Shown one piece after another: positions 37,601 to 49,600 of a stretch of DNA of 64,000 nt. The position numbers were made by a program, and so were the translations under genes. The notes beneath the pieces are model-generated. The model was not told where the DNA came from and searched no databases. It saw nothing but the letters and a program-made list of their open reading frames with translations. The stretch comes from Amoebophrya sp. A120. Taxonomy: Eukaryota > Sar > Dinophyceae > Syndiniales > Amoebophryaceae. The stretch spans positions 932,425 through 996,424 of the forward strand of contig CAJINV010000010.1 of NCBI GenBank assembly GCA_905178155.1, read 5' to 3'. Each line of letters begins with the position of its first letter. Position 1 is the first letter of the stretch.

Positions 37601-40600
37601 AGGCAAGGGCAAGAAGGGCAAGGATAAGCAGGGGAAAGCGGCTGAAAACGAAGACTGAAGTACTAGTATGGCCACCCGCGGCAGCGGAGACGTCAGGGAC
37701 TAAATAAATAGTCAACTAGAGCTAAAAATACCACGAGCCACATAACACCACACGTACAAACAAAACTCGCCACCAATTTTGAAAATGCACGCACGTCAAA
37801 TCTGAGCACGATAAGGTAGCGCCACTTCTGAACGAGATAGCAAGTCGCGACCCTCTAACGGAACAGCTACGAACTAAGCTAGGGATCGGAAAGAGTATGG
37901 CGTCGCTCCAAAAAATGGCGTCGGGGAGTTCCGTGCAGCACGAACCACTCAAGGTGTGGAAGTTTCCAAAATTGAGCATGCGTGCGGAACATGAGTCTCG
38001 CCCAGCAAGTAGCAAGGATGAGATCCCCAGAATAGAAATCGCGTGCGTACATAGATCGAAAAGCGTACAGACATAAATCGGATGAACGACCGCAACGTAC
38101 AAAATCGGAAGAGCATGCGAGTAGACATGAATAGGTCGGAGGTCGTGTGTGAGCAATAGCATGGAATTAGAAGGAGTAGTTTACGTAGTCGCGTAGTGCC
38201 CGCACCATGTTAACATCGGAAAAGAGTCTGCGTCCACAGAGCTCGTTGGAGGTCTGCGTCCACAATGAGGAACAACAGAGCCGCCACGTCATGCGCGCCC
38301 ACCTGCGGGGCGCGCGCGTGTACGAAACCTGGGCCGACGAAACTATGTCGTGCCTCAAGCCGACCTACTACAAGGTCAACCCAGATGGAACCATCACCGC
38401 CACGGAGCGGTACTTCAAAAAGCTAAATGTCGAGAGGCCGCCTGAGGGACAGGAGCGGACTTCCGACAAGCCCCTCTTCCCGGTCATCTCGGCCCAGAAA
38501 GTAGGGGACGCAAGCGCAGTCCTGCAGGCGTGGGACTACCTTGAAGACGCCCAGCGGACAGCTCACCCCTACTTCGCGGACGAGATGAGTCTACAGCGCA
38601 ATAGCGATCAACGCACGTTGCAGGATGGAAGTTGGGGCAAAGAGGAACTACAGCGGTCGGTGCTGGCGCACGTCGAACTCTACAAGCAAGTAGGGTTCGG
38701 CACAGCGGGAGCCATCGGGACACTGCTGCAGGCGGCGGAAACCGCCGACCTCATGGACGCCTATGAAAACGGCGACGACCCCCATGTAAAATCGCCAAAT
38801 AGCTGGACAGACTCGGATAGGGAGGATCGCTTCACGCGGCTCCCTTGGCAGGAGTACCCCCACCCCCCACGCAACTGGGACGGCAAGTTCCGCGGGGAAA
38901 TATGCGACCCAGATAGCAACGATCTGTGGACGCAGCACTCGGGCCACATGCACATCCGAGATCAGGTCTTCCACCGTCGTGCCCGCCTAGGCTGGCAAGC
39001 ATAAATCACAATACCAAATCACAGGACTGACTAGCATCTTACCTCACGAGTAGAGCACCCGTTAGATGTAAGACCCCGCAACATACGCACGACATCAGCA
39101 AGAGCAACTAATTAGACAACTAAGAGGACCGCCCAAACTCAACATGGCGCCAAAAAAGAAGCACAAGAAAAACGCGGGCGACCAGCAGGACGGGACCCAA
39201 GGCCGCTCCCATGGAGGCGGGTCTAGTGCCGGACACAAACACGTAATCCGCTACAAAGAACCGGCGGCAGGGTTCATAGGACCGGAAACATACCAGGACT
39301 ACGACTTGGAACGCATGTACTCATGCACGCAAATAGACGGGCTAGTCTTCGAGATGTTCCCGGAGGGGTTCTGTCGCTATCTGCCGCCCCATCATTACAA
39401 AGTCCTCCCAGATGGAACGATAGAGGCGACCAGAGCCTACATGAAAGCAAGAGGCATTCACATGGGCACCACCCGCAGCAACCGCCCGCGCCGTCGCTAC
39501 AGCGGGGTGGCCCTGTTCCCGCCCGAGCTCCGAGCCTTCGATAACGACCTAGCGGCCGAGAAAGAGGGGCCACAGCTGAACCTCCTCACGGTATAGGACT
39601 CGAGCTCTCCGCTAACTGTGCCAAAAGTGTTACTCCAATAGCATGCTAGAAAAGTCACTCCATGGACCGTGCGTATGCTGATAAACTAACAAAACAACTA
39701 AAACACAGGCTACGCACGTTAGGAAGATCCACCAGCAATTTGGTCGGCACAGCTACCAGGCGGAGCGCCGTCGCGTCGGCTTCCTTCGGGCCCAGAGAGA
39801 CGCGGTCCATGAAGCCTACAAGAAAACGCCGCGGGCACGCTACTACCACGACTACAGCTCAGACCCCAACACCGGAAGGCACTGGGGTCCCAAACCCACG
39901 GCGCTGGACATCGAAAACGTGCACAAGGAGCAGTTCTATAAATTTCCGAACTACCACATTCGGGTGATGATGCACGAGCAGGACAAAACCGGACCACTCT
40001 TCCCGGAGGACGAGTGGTCGCAGGAAGAGCTCGCGCGCCATTTGCAGAGCCACGTGAGGGCCCTGATTAAACCCCTGCGCGACCGTAGCACCTGTGAGTC
40101 ACTCCACCCCGACAACTACCGGAACTACATGGACCCCGTGGAGTATCATGGACTGCGAGACAAGACGGGGGGCCCATGGGACAAGGGCGATGGCGCGGCC
40201 AAGGACGAGCCGCGACTCCTGCATCGAGCGTGGGCACCCACACCAAAGGAGCAGGACGCACTGGCCTCGTACCCCTCGTACGGATTTGGGCAAACGGAGC
40301 TCGAGAAGTTTAACATGCGGGTCTCCTTCAGCCCATGCGCTGAACAGGCGGGGGTCAGCTGGCAAAGCATGAGATCCCGCATCCACATCACCTGCCTAGT
40401 CACCGCGTGCCGCATGCTCGAAAAGCAACAGGGTCAGCTCGGCGACGATGAACCAATGCTCCTACCCCTGGAGTTGCACGTGTCGAAATCCCCCGAGAAG
40501 AAGCCAACCTGGGGCTTCCCGGAGGGCTACGACTGAGGTATAAGCTAGACCAAGACCTACTTAGATACTGAGCAAATCACAACTCGAGCAATAACTCGCG

Positions 40601-43600
40601 CCAAGGAGTTAACCAATGATAAGCAGAAGTCGACAACCTAAAGTAAGAACGTAACGCGGGAGCGGCACAACCATGAGACACACGCTAGGAAGTAGCTTCT
40701 GACCCGAGAAAACAGAAAGCACATACTACCCTAGTAGTGCAGAACTGCAGCTGCGCAACATGCCAGAAGCGCGCGCCCGCCTCGCCTGTTCAATCACAAA
40801 AAGAAAGCAAGTTACTGGATCCGCACAAATCTGCCTTGAAATGAGTAACGGGTCAGGATCTTTCTTAGCTAAGTTCTGGTAGAAACTCGACGCCATAAGA
40901 CCACGAAAGCACAGCAGCGCACTAGACCAGAGGCACAAGTAGCAGATAAAGCACACCCCAGCCGCGCGCTCAACACAGCACAAGTATACAACAAACCCAC
41001 AGGGAACATAGAATGGGAAATCAAGTGAGTTGCTGCATGTGCTGGGAGGAGCAGCTCTGCTGCTTCCTCGCCATATTACCAAATGGACAAAAAGTCGCTC
41101 TACCGTACGACTCTGTGTGTATCCAAAAAGATGGACGCATTCGCACGATAGGACCAGGAAACATGGTCTGGAACACGGCGGGAAACACGGAGCCGCTAGA
41201 AAGCAAGAAGCCCGTCTTCCCCGTCGCGCGCCTCCGCGCAGAGCTCCTCATCGGCACACCGGGGGGATATGCCGAAGGCCATGCCATCCCGGACGCGGAC
41301 AAAAACCAGGCAACGGCGGAGATCACACAACTCGTCCGGGAGCGCCTGGCCAATGGAGAGCAGAAAGAGCATTACACCGCATCGCAAAAGCGGAACTACG
41401 ACGAGCTCAGGTGTAAATGCTTCGCATGTGCAAAAAGCATGGATGTGCATACCCATCGCCGAGACTAAATTGCAATGCAACAAAAACCAAACAGGTGCTA
41501 CATGGCCGACAGCGTCCGCCTGTGGACTAGCGCACAAATCCACACCCGCCTCGTGCTCTACCACCGCCTCACCAAGGGTCGTGACCTCACGGAAGGAAAA
41601 TACTTCCGGCCTCACGCGTTCCTCAAGGGGCTCGAGATGCGGCTGGAGGCCAACGTTAGTGGACTGCAGCACACAAGCTTCCAGCACGCGCTCACTGGCG
41701 AAACCAACCCCCACAGCGTGTATCCCGCGGGATACTGGAAGGACACAGTGGAGCACTTCCAGTTCGTCTCGCCCGATGCGATGAAACAGTGGTGCGAACA
41801 CGCCCGCGGGACCTGGGCCGCGACGCGGGACCTGGGCCTCCACCGGCTCATGATCCGCATCAAGCGTGAGCATAGCGACCACATCGCGCAGGACGGCCTG
41901 CAGCAATGGGGACCCAGGGAACACACCGGCCTCCGCATGCTCGCCGCGGGAGAAAAGTCCGCCACGTACATCCCATCCCCGGACCCCCTCCACAGCAAAA
42001 CCCGGTGGAGGGACCACGCTGAGGGGCCACACATGCCGAACGAGGTCCCGGGCTACAACTCCCACTGCCTCGCCTGCCGGCTCATGGCTTATAACCACTG
42101 CCCGACGCCCTGTGGACGTGAGGAGTGCACACACTGTGGTCGCTGTGTGGACTGCGACCACGGCTGGGACTAGTCAGAACGGACAGCCAAATGACTAGAA
42201 AAGCCACGCACTGAGCGACCCGGTAGCCTAGCAACAGAGGTAGCAACACCAACAGAGAGCACCACTAGAAACCACACAAGTGGCCCATATATAGTAAGCA
42301 GACGGGCGAGGTCGCTAATACGGCCCCCGTAGTGGAGGCTCGCTGAGTGTTCACCCCAGTAAACCATAGCGCCCAGCACACATATGCACGCACCATAGTA
42401 AAGACTCGTTATCGGTATAACAGCCAGCACCACTAGAGAAAAGAGCACGCGTAAAAACGGAAAAACAAGATGGACGCACGGGACGCCTCCGTTATACTCC
42501 CGCCACAGGGGGTAAACCCGCGCAACATGTACAAACCACCGCAACCACGAACGGCGTCTGCGCAAATTGTCCCGACAACGCGACAGACAAACGACACCGC
42601 CCTTACGAGGACCTTCACAACACTGCAGGCGGACCTGGAGGCGCAAGCCGTACAGACGAGCACACTGAGCACCCACGCGCAACTACATGAGGCCCTGCGA
42701 AGATACATCAAGGCCACCTGGCCAAACTTCGGGGACAGCGAGCCAGCAAACCTCAAGCAAGTGGAGCTGTTTTGCCTCGACAAGGTACAAAAACAGGAGC
42801 ACAGGAGCGCCGATGTAATCTTCACCCAGCTCCTGCACTTCATGATCAACCCGCCCCTCGATGAGGATGGACGGCAGCCGGTACTGCTCCAGAACGCCCC
42901 CGCATTTGCGCCCCTGGCATTCGAGAAAGCGAGGGAGAGAGTACAGAAGGCATGCTCAGCCACGAAGTGTCCGGTCACCAAAGCCTACCCGCTGTCACTC
43001 CACACACTGCGACAGGTGGCCTTTCCGGAACGGGCAGCGCTCATGCTGTGGTATCTAGTGGGATGCAGGTCAGCAAGCATCCAGGCCATCGAGCCGGGCG
43101 ACGTCAAAATCCACACCGCGCCAGGCACAAGAGTACCCGTCAGGGTGAGCGTCTTCATCCGGTCGGATAAAGTCTGCACGGCAACATCGCGCACGGTGCT
43201 GATAGGGTGCAACTGCTTCGACGACCCCACCTGCTGTCTGCTATGCGACAAAGAACACCACGACGCAATCGACAAGCTCAAGGACAGCCACGGCAAAACC
43301 TGGCTCCCCCAGCTCGCACACTACGGCCTGGGGATCACGGAACATAGCGTGAGAAGAGCGCACGCTCTCGAAGCGAGGAGACGCATGCAAAGCGGCAAGC
43401 ATTGCAACCTAGACCAGTTCCTCCGCGATAGGGGTTGGCAGCTTCGCTCTACCTTCGCAGACTACGCGTGCGACCTCCAGGACTTCGTCCACATAAAGTT
43501 CCCGCCCATCGGCGCCACGTGGTGGCCAGCGGACCCACTGGACGACTCCACCAGCTCAAAATCCATGGTCTTCAGAGACGTCAACAAAGTCACCAATATC

Positions 43601-46600
43601 ACCCGCGCAGAAAACATTGGCACGCTGGCCACCGCCCCCTCCAACGGCCTCCCGGTGGCCCGCTCCGCCAAACAGACACGAGCCCACGGCGGCCTGTCGC
43701 CAAAGCCACCAACCCCGAAGGTAGTTCGCAAGGCAACCGAGGGCGACAAAGTCAGCAAATACACCAGCCTCGCACGAGGAAAGCCGGCGCTCACCAGTAC
43801 ACTCCGGCAAAACAAGGAGGGAAAGCTAGTCCCCACGCTGCCAACCGTGGTCAAGAAAAGCTGGGAGGAACTAGCAGGCCACACCAAAGAGAAATATGTG
43901 TACCGACCCAACGACGCCCCAAAGGAACACCGCGAGGAGGCCTGGGCGGAACGACAACGGCGAGGGGTTGGAACGGCACAAGAACCCGCAAAGCGCAACA
44001 AAAACTACAAACCCTGGCACGCCCTACCCCTTCCGGAACGGGCAAAGCTGCGAGACGGGGCCGGAGCAAAACACCAGTCTCGCGAGAAGATTGAGTATTA
44101 CCTTCAGGACATAAATCGTGAACGGGTGGCAAGCCACCGCGACGCGATCTATAGGCAGCACCCGGATAAGTCCGGCTTCTACCGAGACAAACCGGATGCA
44201 GGCGAGCTCGAGCAGCTACAGCAGGCGGGGGCGCAGCCCCCTGCGGGACCTGCGTGACGACCCGCCGGCGCGCAAGGCGTCCGAACCCTGCGAATGGGGG
44301 AACTCAGGGCGTGACGTCCACTATCGAATGGGGAAGAGAGCTGGCACCATGCCGGCGGATCGAAAAAAGAGAAAATGATGAGCCCTTCTAGAATGTGAAC
44401 TGCGAAAGCTGTAAGACAACGCAGGAAGGGCAGCTCCACTGAGCGAATCGTCATGAGGCGACACGAGCCGGCACCGCGGCGGAAAGTGTTCGCGCTCCTC
44501 TAGAAAGAGCAGAGCTGAAGTTCCACTGAGATCACGCGAATCTCATGCAAAACTGGTCCTGAAGCAATCTGCCATACTTCCGCGAGATCAAGTGGGCCCA
44601 CGGTTCCAATCTCGGCGATCCTCCTGCCGCTAAGCTCTTAGTTCCGCCATCGATCAAGGTGGGCGCGAGTAAACCAAAACACTAACACGCTAAACACACA
44701 GACACCAACGAAACGCAGTCGATCCGTTAAGTCGATCTATTTAGCAGAAGCTAGATCCGAATGTGTCCAACGAAAGATAACGACATCTGATCTAAAAATG
44801 ATCTCAGGTACCGACCGACCGGGAGAGGCCAACCCGTCTCCTGGGCGGCAAGGTATACTTGCTTTCTCCTGTAGTGTATTCACAAAAATGCTGTTTCAAA
44901 ATAAATACCGTATCAAAATAAATACAGTGATCCAAATTTGTAATAGCTCTTTTGTGAACCGGACGTGCCCACCGCACTGCCCGCAGTTTTGTTTCGCCCT
45001 TAGATGCCAAACCCATGAGCCCGAAAAAACTGGAAGACCTCACCGCCGCCGAAGCGGCGGCGCCGGACACCAGCCAACAAGCAGCCATGCAACGCACAGC
45101 CTGGGAGATGCTACACGTGACAAGAGACTACGTACGAGCAGCCCGAATGGCGAGTAGTGTCACAGTCCCGAGCGACACCATCGCAAACATCAAGCAGATG
45201 AAGGCAAATCGGACGGCCTGGGTAGCCCGAGTCAAGGCGGCCATAGCCAAAATCCGGAAAATCGGAAAAGACACTAGGAAAGAAAACGCCGAGCGACTCA
45301 GCACAGCAGAGCCACACATCCAACAGGCACTAGGATGGGGCGCCACCAAACGCAACCTGGTCGCCCTTCAGCGGCTCATAGAGTGGTCACATCACAAAGA
45401 CAAAACCCTCCCAAGCCACCTATTCCGAGGGGTGCGCACGATTGGCAACGCAGATACGACGGGGGGAGTCTGGGACCTCGACCCCACAGTCACGGCCATC
45501 GACCCCCAAGACGTGCAAGACTTCCTCGATGCTGAGGCTACACTCCTCAGACTCCAGGACGACCTTCCGCTCACGTCCTCCTTCGCACCGGAGGTACTCC
45601 GGAAGCTCCTACAAGGCTGCAGGGAGATGGTGGAAAAGGGACTCTACAAGCCGATAGAAAGAAGAAATCTCAAAGCGCGACCCAGCCCGGCCTTCCCAAA
45701 AGTCGAGTTAGAGAAGATCCGCCAGATCATCGACTCCAGGGCGCAGAACGCGTGCAGTCGGCTAGTCGAAAAGGTGCAAATCAAAGGCACGCGCACGATC
45801 AGCGAGATCCTAGAGGCCTTTATGAGACCAATAGGGAGGGAGGACGCCCTCACCCTCCCCAGCAGCGTATCTGCAAAGGAAACCTGGCGGGATACGGCCG
45901 AGACCCTGGCCCAGGTAGCTGCGGAAAGGAGTGCCACACTCCCAAGCCAGCCCGGCTCGGAACCGCGCCAGCTCGAGCGGGCCCACATCCTTGAAGAGGT
46001 GAAACAGTGGAACGCACAGCTAGCAGACCACCAAGGGGGAGGGGTCATCCCGGAGATGGGCACGAAGGACTTCGAAAAGTACTACTACGCTTTCGGATGC
46101 CTCGACCCCAAACTCAACGGCATTGCATTCTTTGACCCGGACCAGCGGGCATGGCAGTGCGTCGAAAGCTACGTCCTTAACATGGGAAACACCCACTCGG
46201 TGCCAGGAGGTACACACAGGACCCACAGACATAGAGCCGCCTCCCCGGGCGGGGTAAAAGTACGGACATGCGCAACTCGCGAAAACATGTAAGCCACGCC
46301 TCACAAATCTAACCTCACCAAAAAACCAAACAGCCTGCCGCGTATCGGAAGCCATACGGACCATACACCAGGCGGGGGGCGGCGTGTCGAATCTGTATAT
46401 CGATGACGCCATGCTCTACGGCACCGACCGTGAGACGTTCAACCTCTGTCGGGACCTCTACCTCGCTGTCGTCGAAGCCCTAGGCATCCCGCTAAGCAAG
46501 AAAGCAGCGGGCAACCAAGCATCCTGCGATGACATTCCCGGAGGAACGCGCGACTTCGTGCGAGCGCTAGGAATACGGTATGTGTGGATACGGGACCGGT

Positions 46601-49600
46601 CGGGCCGCCCCGTCCGACTCTTCTCCGTAGTACCGCGCGACAAAGTAGCCTCCGCGCAGCGGGACTGCGATAAGATACTAGCGGCCCACAGCGAGAAGGG
46701 AGGCAGAATCCAGCAAAAGGACATCCAAAAACTCCTCGGCATGGCTCAGTACGTGATATGCAACACAAACCGAGCGGGGGCGGAATTCGTCCGCCATTTG
46801 TACCCATGGGCCTCGGACGACTACTTCCAGGCCAACATCACGTGCCGCAATCTGCGCAAGGCACTCGCTACGGCCGTAACCACTCTGAGGGCGCTGATCG
46901 AGCATCTGCCCCCCTACGAGCACATCTTCCGAGTGCAGAGGGTTAACTTCATGTATCTCGACGCTAGCGGCGCCAAGGCCCCGGACGCCCCGTGTCTCGC
47001 GGACCGGGGGCCTAAAGAGCCGCCACGACTCGGGGGCATACTCGTCACCGCGGATGGGAAGGTTAAGGCTTTCACCTACCCCCTGCCGGAAGAGCACGAA
47101 CTTGCCACGTACGATATAATGACGCTGGAAACGCTGACGGTGCGACTAGCCCAGTACCTCTACAGCGAGGACATGCGCGACGCACTCTCCGTGGTGTCAG
47201 TTGACAACGTGGTGGAACTCTTCGCGCTCGTGAAGCTTAGCTCCCGGCAAAAAAGAGTGTGCAACGTAGCAAACCGCGTCGCCGTCAAAAACCAGGAACT
47301 CGGGGCCCGATGCTGGTACCGGTACACCAATACCACCAGGAACCCGGCCGACGCCTTCAGCCGCAAGGACTACCTGCAGGCTGCGCTTAACTTCTGGCGC
47401 CCAGATGAGCTCGCGCACAAGAAAAACCACCCCGAGGTCCCGGGTTTCCTGGCAAAGCAGGCCAAACCCATCGACCCACACGAGATTTTCCCCGACCGCA
47501 CAAAGCTACCCTTTGACCCGGTCAGAGACACAACGGCCCAGGCTGCAAGGCACCGCACCTGGAAGGAGCGCTCTCCAGCACTCACAGGCCAGAACATTCT
47601 GGACCTGCCTGACCGGGCACTGGACATGCTCACGATGAGCACACAAGAAGAAGCCGCTGCCGCTCTCGGCAGTGGCGGGGCAAACTCGCGTCTTCCGGAC
47701 GCCTCGCGCGTAAAACGCCCCAGCGTGCAGGAAGCTGGCACCATGCCGGCGGATCGAAAAAAGAGAAAATGATGAGCCCTTCTAGAATGTAAACTGCGAA
47801 AGCTGTGAGACAACGCAGGAAGGGCAGCTCCACTGAGCGAATCGTCATGAGGCGACACGAGCCGGCACCGCGGCGGAAAGTGTTCGCGCTCCTCTAGAAA
47901 GAGCAGAGCTGAAGTTCCACTGAGATCACGCGAATCTCATGCAAAACTGGTCCTGAAGCAATCTGCCATACTTCCGCGAGATCAAGTGGGCCCACGGTTC
48001 CAATCTCGGCGATCCTCCTGCCGCTAAGCTCTTAGTTCCGCCATCGATCAAGGTGGGCGCGAGTAAACCAAAACACTAACACGCTAAACACACAGACACC
48101 AACGAAACGCAGTCGATCCGTTAAGTCGATCTATTTAGCAGAAGCTAGATCCGAATGTGTCCAACGAAAGATAACGACATCTGATCTAAAAATGATCTCA
48201 GGTACCGACCGACCGGGAGATGACGCGGACGAAGAGGACGATGGCGACGAGGAGTGGGTGTATCAAATGCAAACATGTCTGGGTCTGGGAGATTCCGAGA
48301 ATTGTCATGCTGGTCTGGCATGACTCTGAACTCTGTATTGTGCGGCCGCGAGGAGCTCCTACGTCCTGTCATGCAAAAACGCAGTTTCTAATGCGGAGCA
48401 CGCAACTCAGAACCATGCAAAAAACTTGTCATGCTTGGCAGCGCATTACAGTGAGCTTACTATTCCCTCTCTTGCGTCACAAGTTTCCAGACCCAGGCAT
48501 ATTTGCAATGCATAGGTTGCCGCCTGGAACAACGTCCCAGGCGAAAAAACAAGGCTCGAACAAGCGCACCGCAAAAGCGAAGGCGAGCGCCAAAGCTCGG
48601 CCAAAAAAGAAAGCGAAAACGGAGCCAAAAGCAAAGGGTGGTAGAACCGCTTCGAGTAGTGAAAACAACAACGGAGCGGATACTCATGGTGCAGGGGATG
48701 AACCAGTAGTACAGGCTAATGACACTATTATATCAAGTGCTGACCCCGAGTCCGAGTTGCTCAATAAGAAGAATTTGAACGACGCCCTCCCGATTGTGCC
48801 TCCAGACAGCAAATCTGAGCAGCGCTTCCAGAACAGTCAGGTCTACATGTTGATCTACAAGCGCAAGGACCACCGGTTTTCGTACGCGGATGCGCAGAAA
48901 ATGGCGGAAGACTTGAACGCCAAGAAGCTTGAGATCCGCGAGCACATTGCGTCGATGATCGGCAAGCCGCTACCTGCGGTTGGCGGGGTAAAGCCGCAGC
49001 TTCCAGCGGGTTGTTCTATTGTGCCGTCGGCGCCGGCGGTAATCAACAGCACGGCGGGTACTAGTTGTAGCACGACTAATATCGGACCGCCGCCAGTAGC
49101 ACCCCTAGATGCTGGAGAGGCAGCACAACTACTAGCAGCAAATGGCTGCACAGTGCCCCCACCTTGCTCACCCAATAAAAAACTTGACGATGAACCAGAG
49201 CCCGCAGCAGCAATCGAGCTTTGCAGCAGCGAGGAAAGCAGTCAGGTCGCGGTGGCGGGGAGTAGCAGCGAGAATGAAGGCGCTGCGGAAGTACTAGCTC
49301 AAGGACCGCCGGAAGAACTCGCCCAAAATGCTGGATCAGCAATAATTGCTCCCACTACAACAGCCCACGCTCCTGCCAACGATGACGCCTCTACCGCCGA
49401 TGAGGCAAGCGGAAGTCCGGACGGGATGAAGAAGGAGAATGTAATTAACGGGGAACAAGACGAGGGAGGTGCCGCTGCAATGGACGTCGATGATCCACCT
49501 CCATCAGCAGCCGTGAACAAAAGTGCCAATCTAGGTGCGTCTGCCAATGACGAAGACACGTCAAAAAATCAGATTGTCTCACGACTGAAAGAGGCACAAG

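Larger units (their letters stand above)
31362..48220 (+). mobile_element. 16.9-kb tyrosine-recombinase retroelement with split direct repeats
   Basis: Order: A1 repeat, Gag, three related unknown proteins, YR, B1, A2, RT/RNase H, B2. YR retroelements (DIRS/Ngaro/PAT order) integrate a circular DNA copy with a tyrosine recombinase, without target-site duplication. That fits here: the left host flank ends GCAGA, the right flank continues TGACGCGG, and the three junctions (host-A1, B1-A2, B2-host) share only AGA. A1 and A2 look identical over 168 bp and B1 and B2 differ at two positions over 488 bp, so the insertion is young. The RT gene between A2 and B2 departs from the usual A1-genes-B1A2B2 layout. 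GC-rich and with its own short GT-AG introns, it looks compositionally unlike the host spacers. Confidence 0.9.

Noticed and set aside
31362-48220. LTR retrotransposon
   Set aside because: Direct repeats are present, but in A-B/A-B split order, with a tyrosine recombinase and no DDE integrase or protease, and no target-site duplication.
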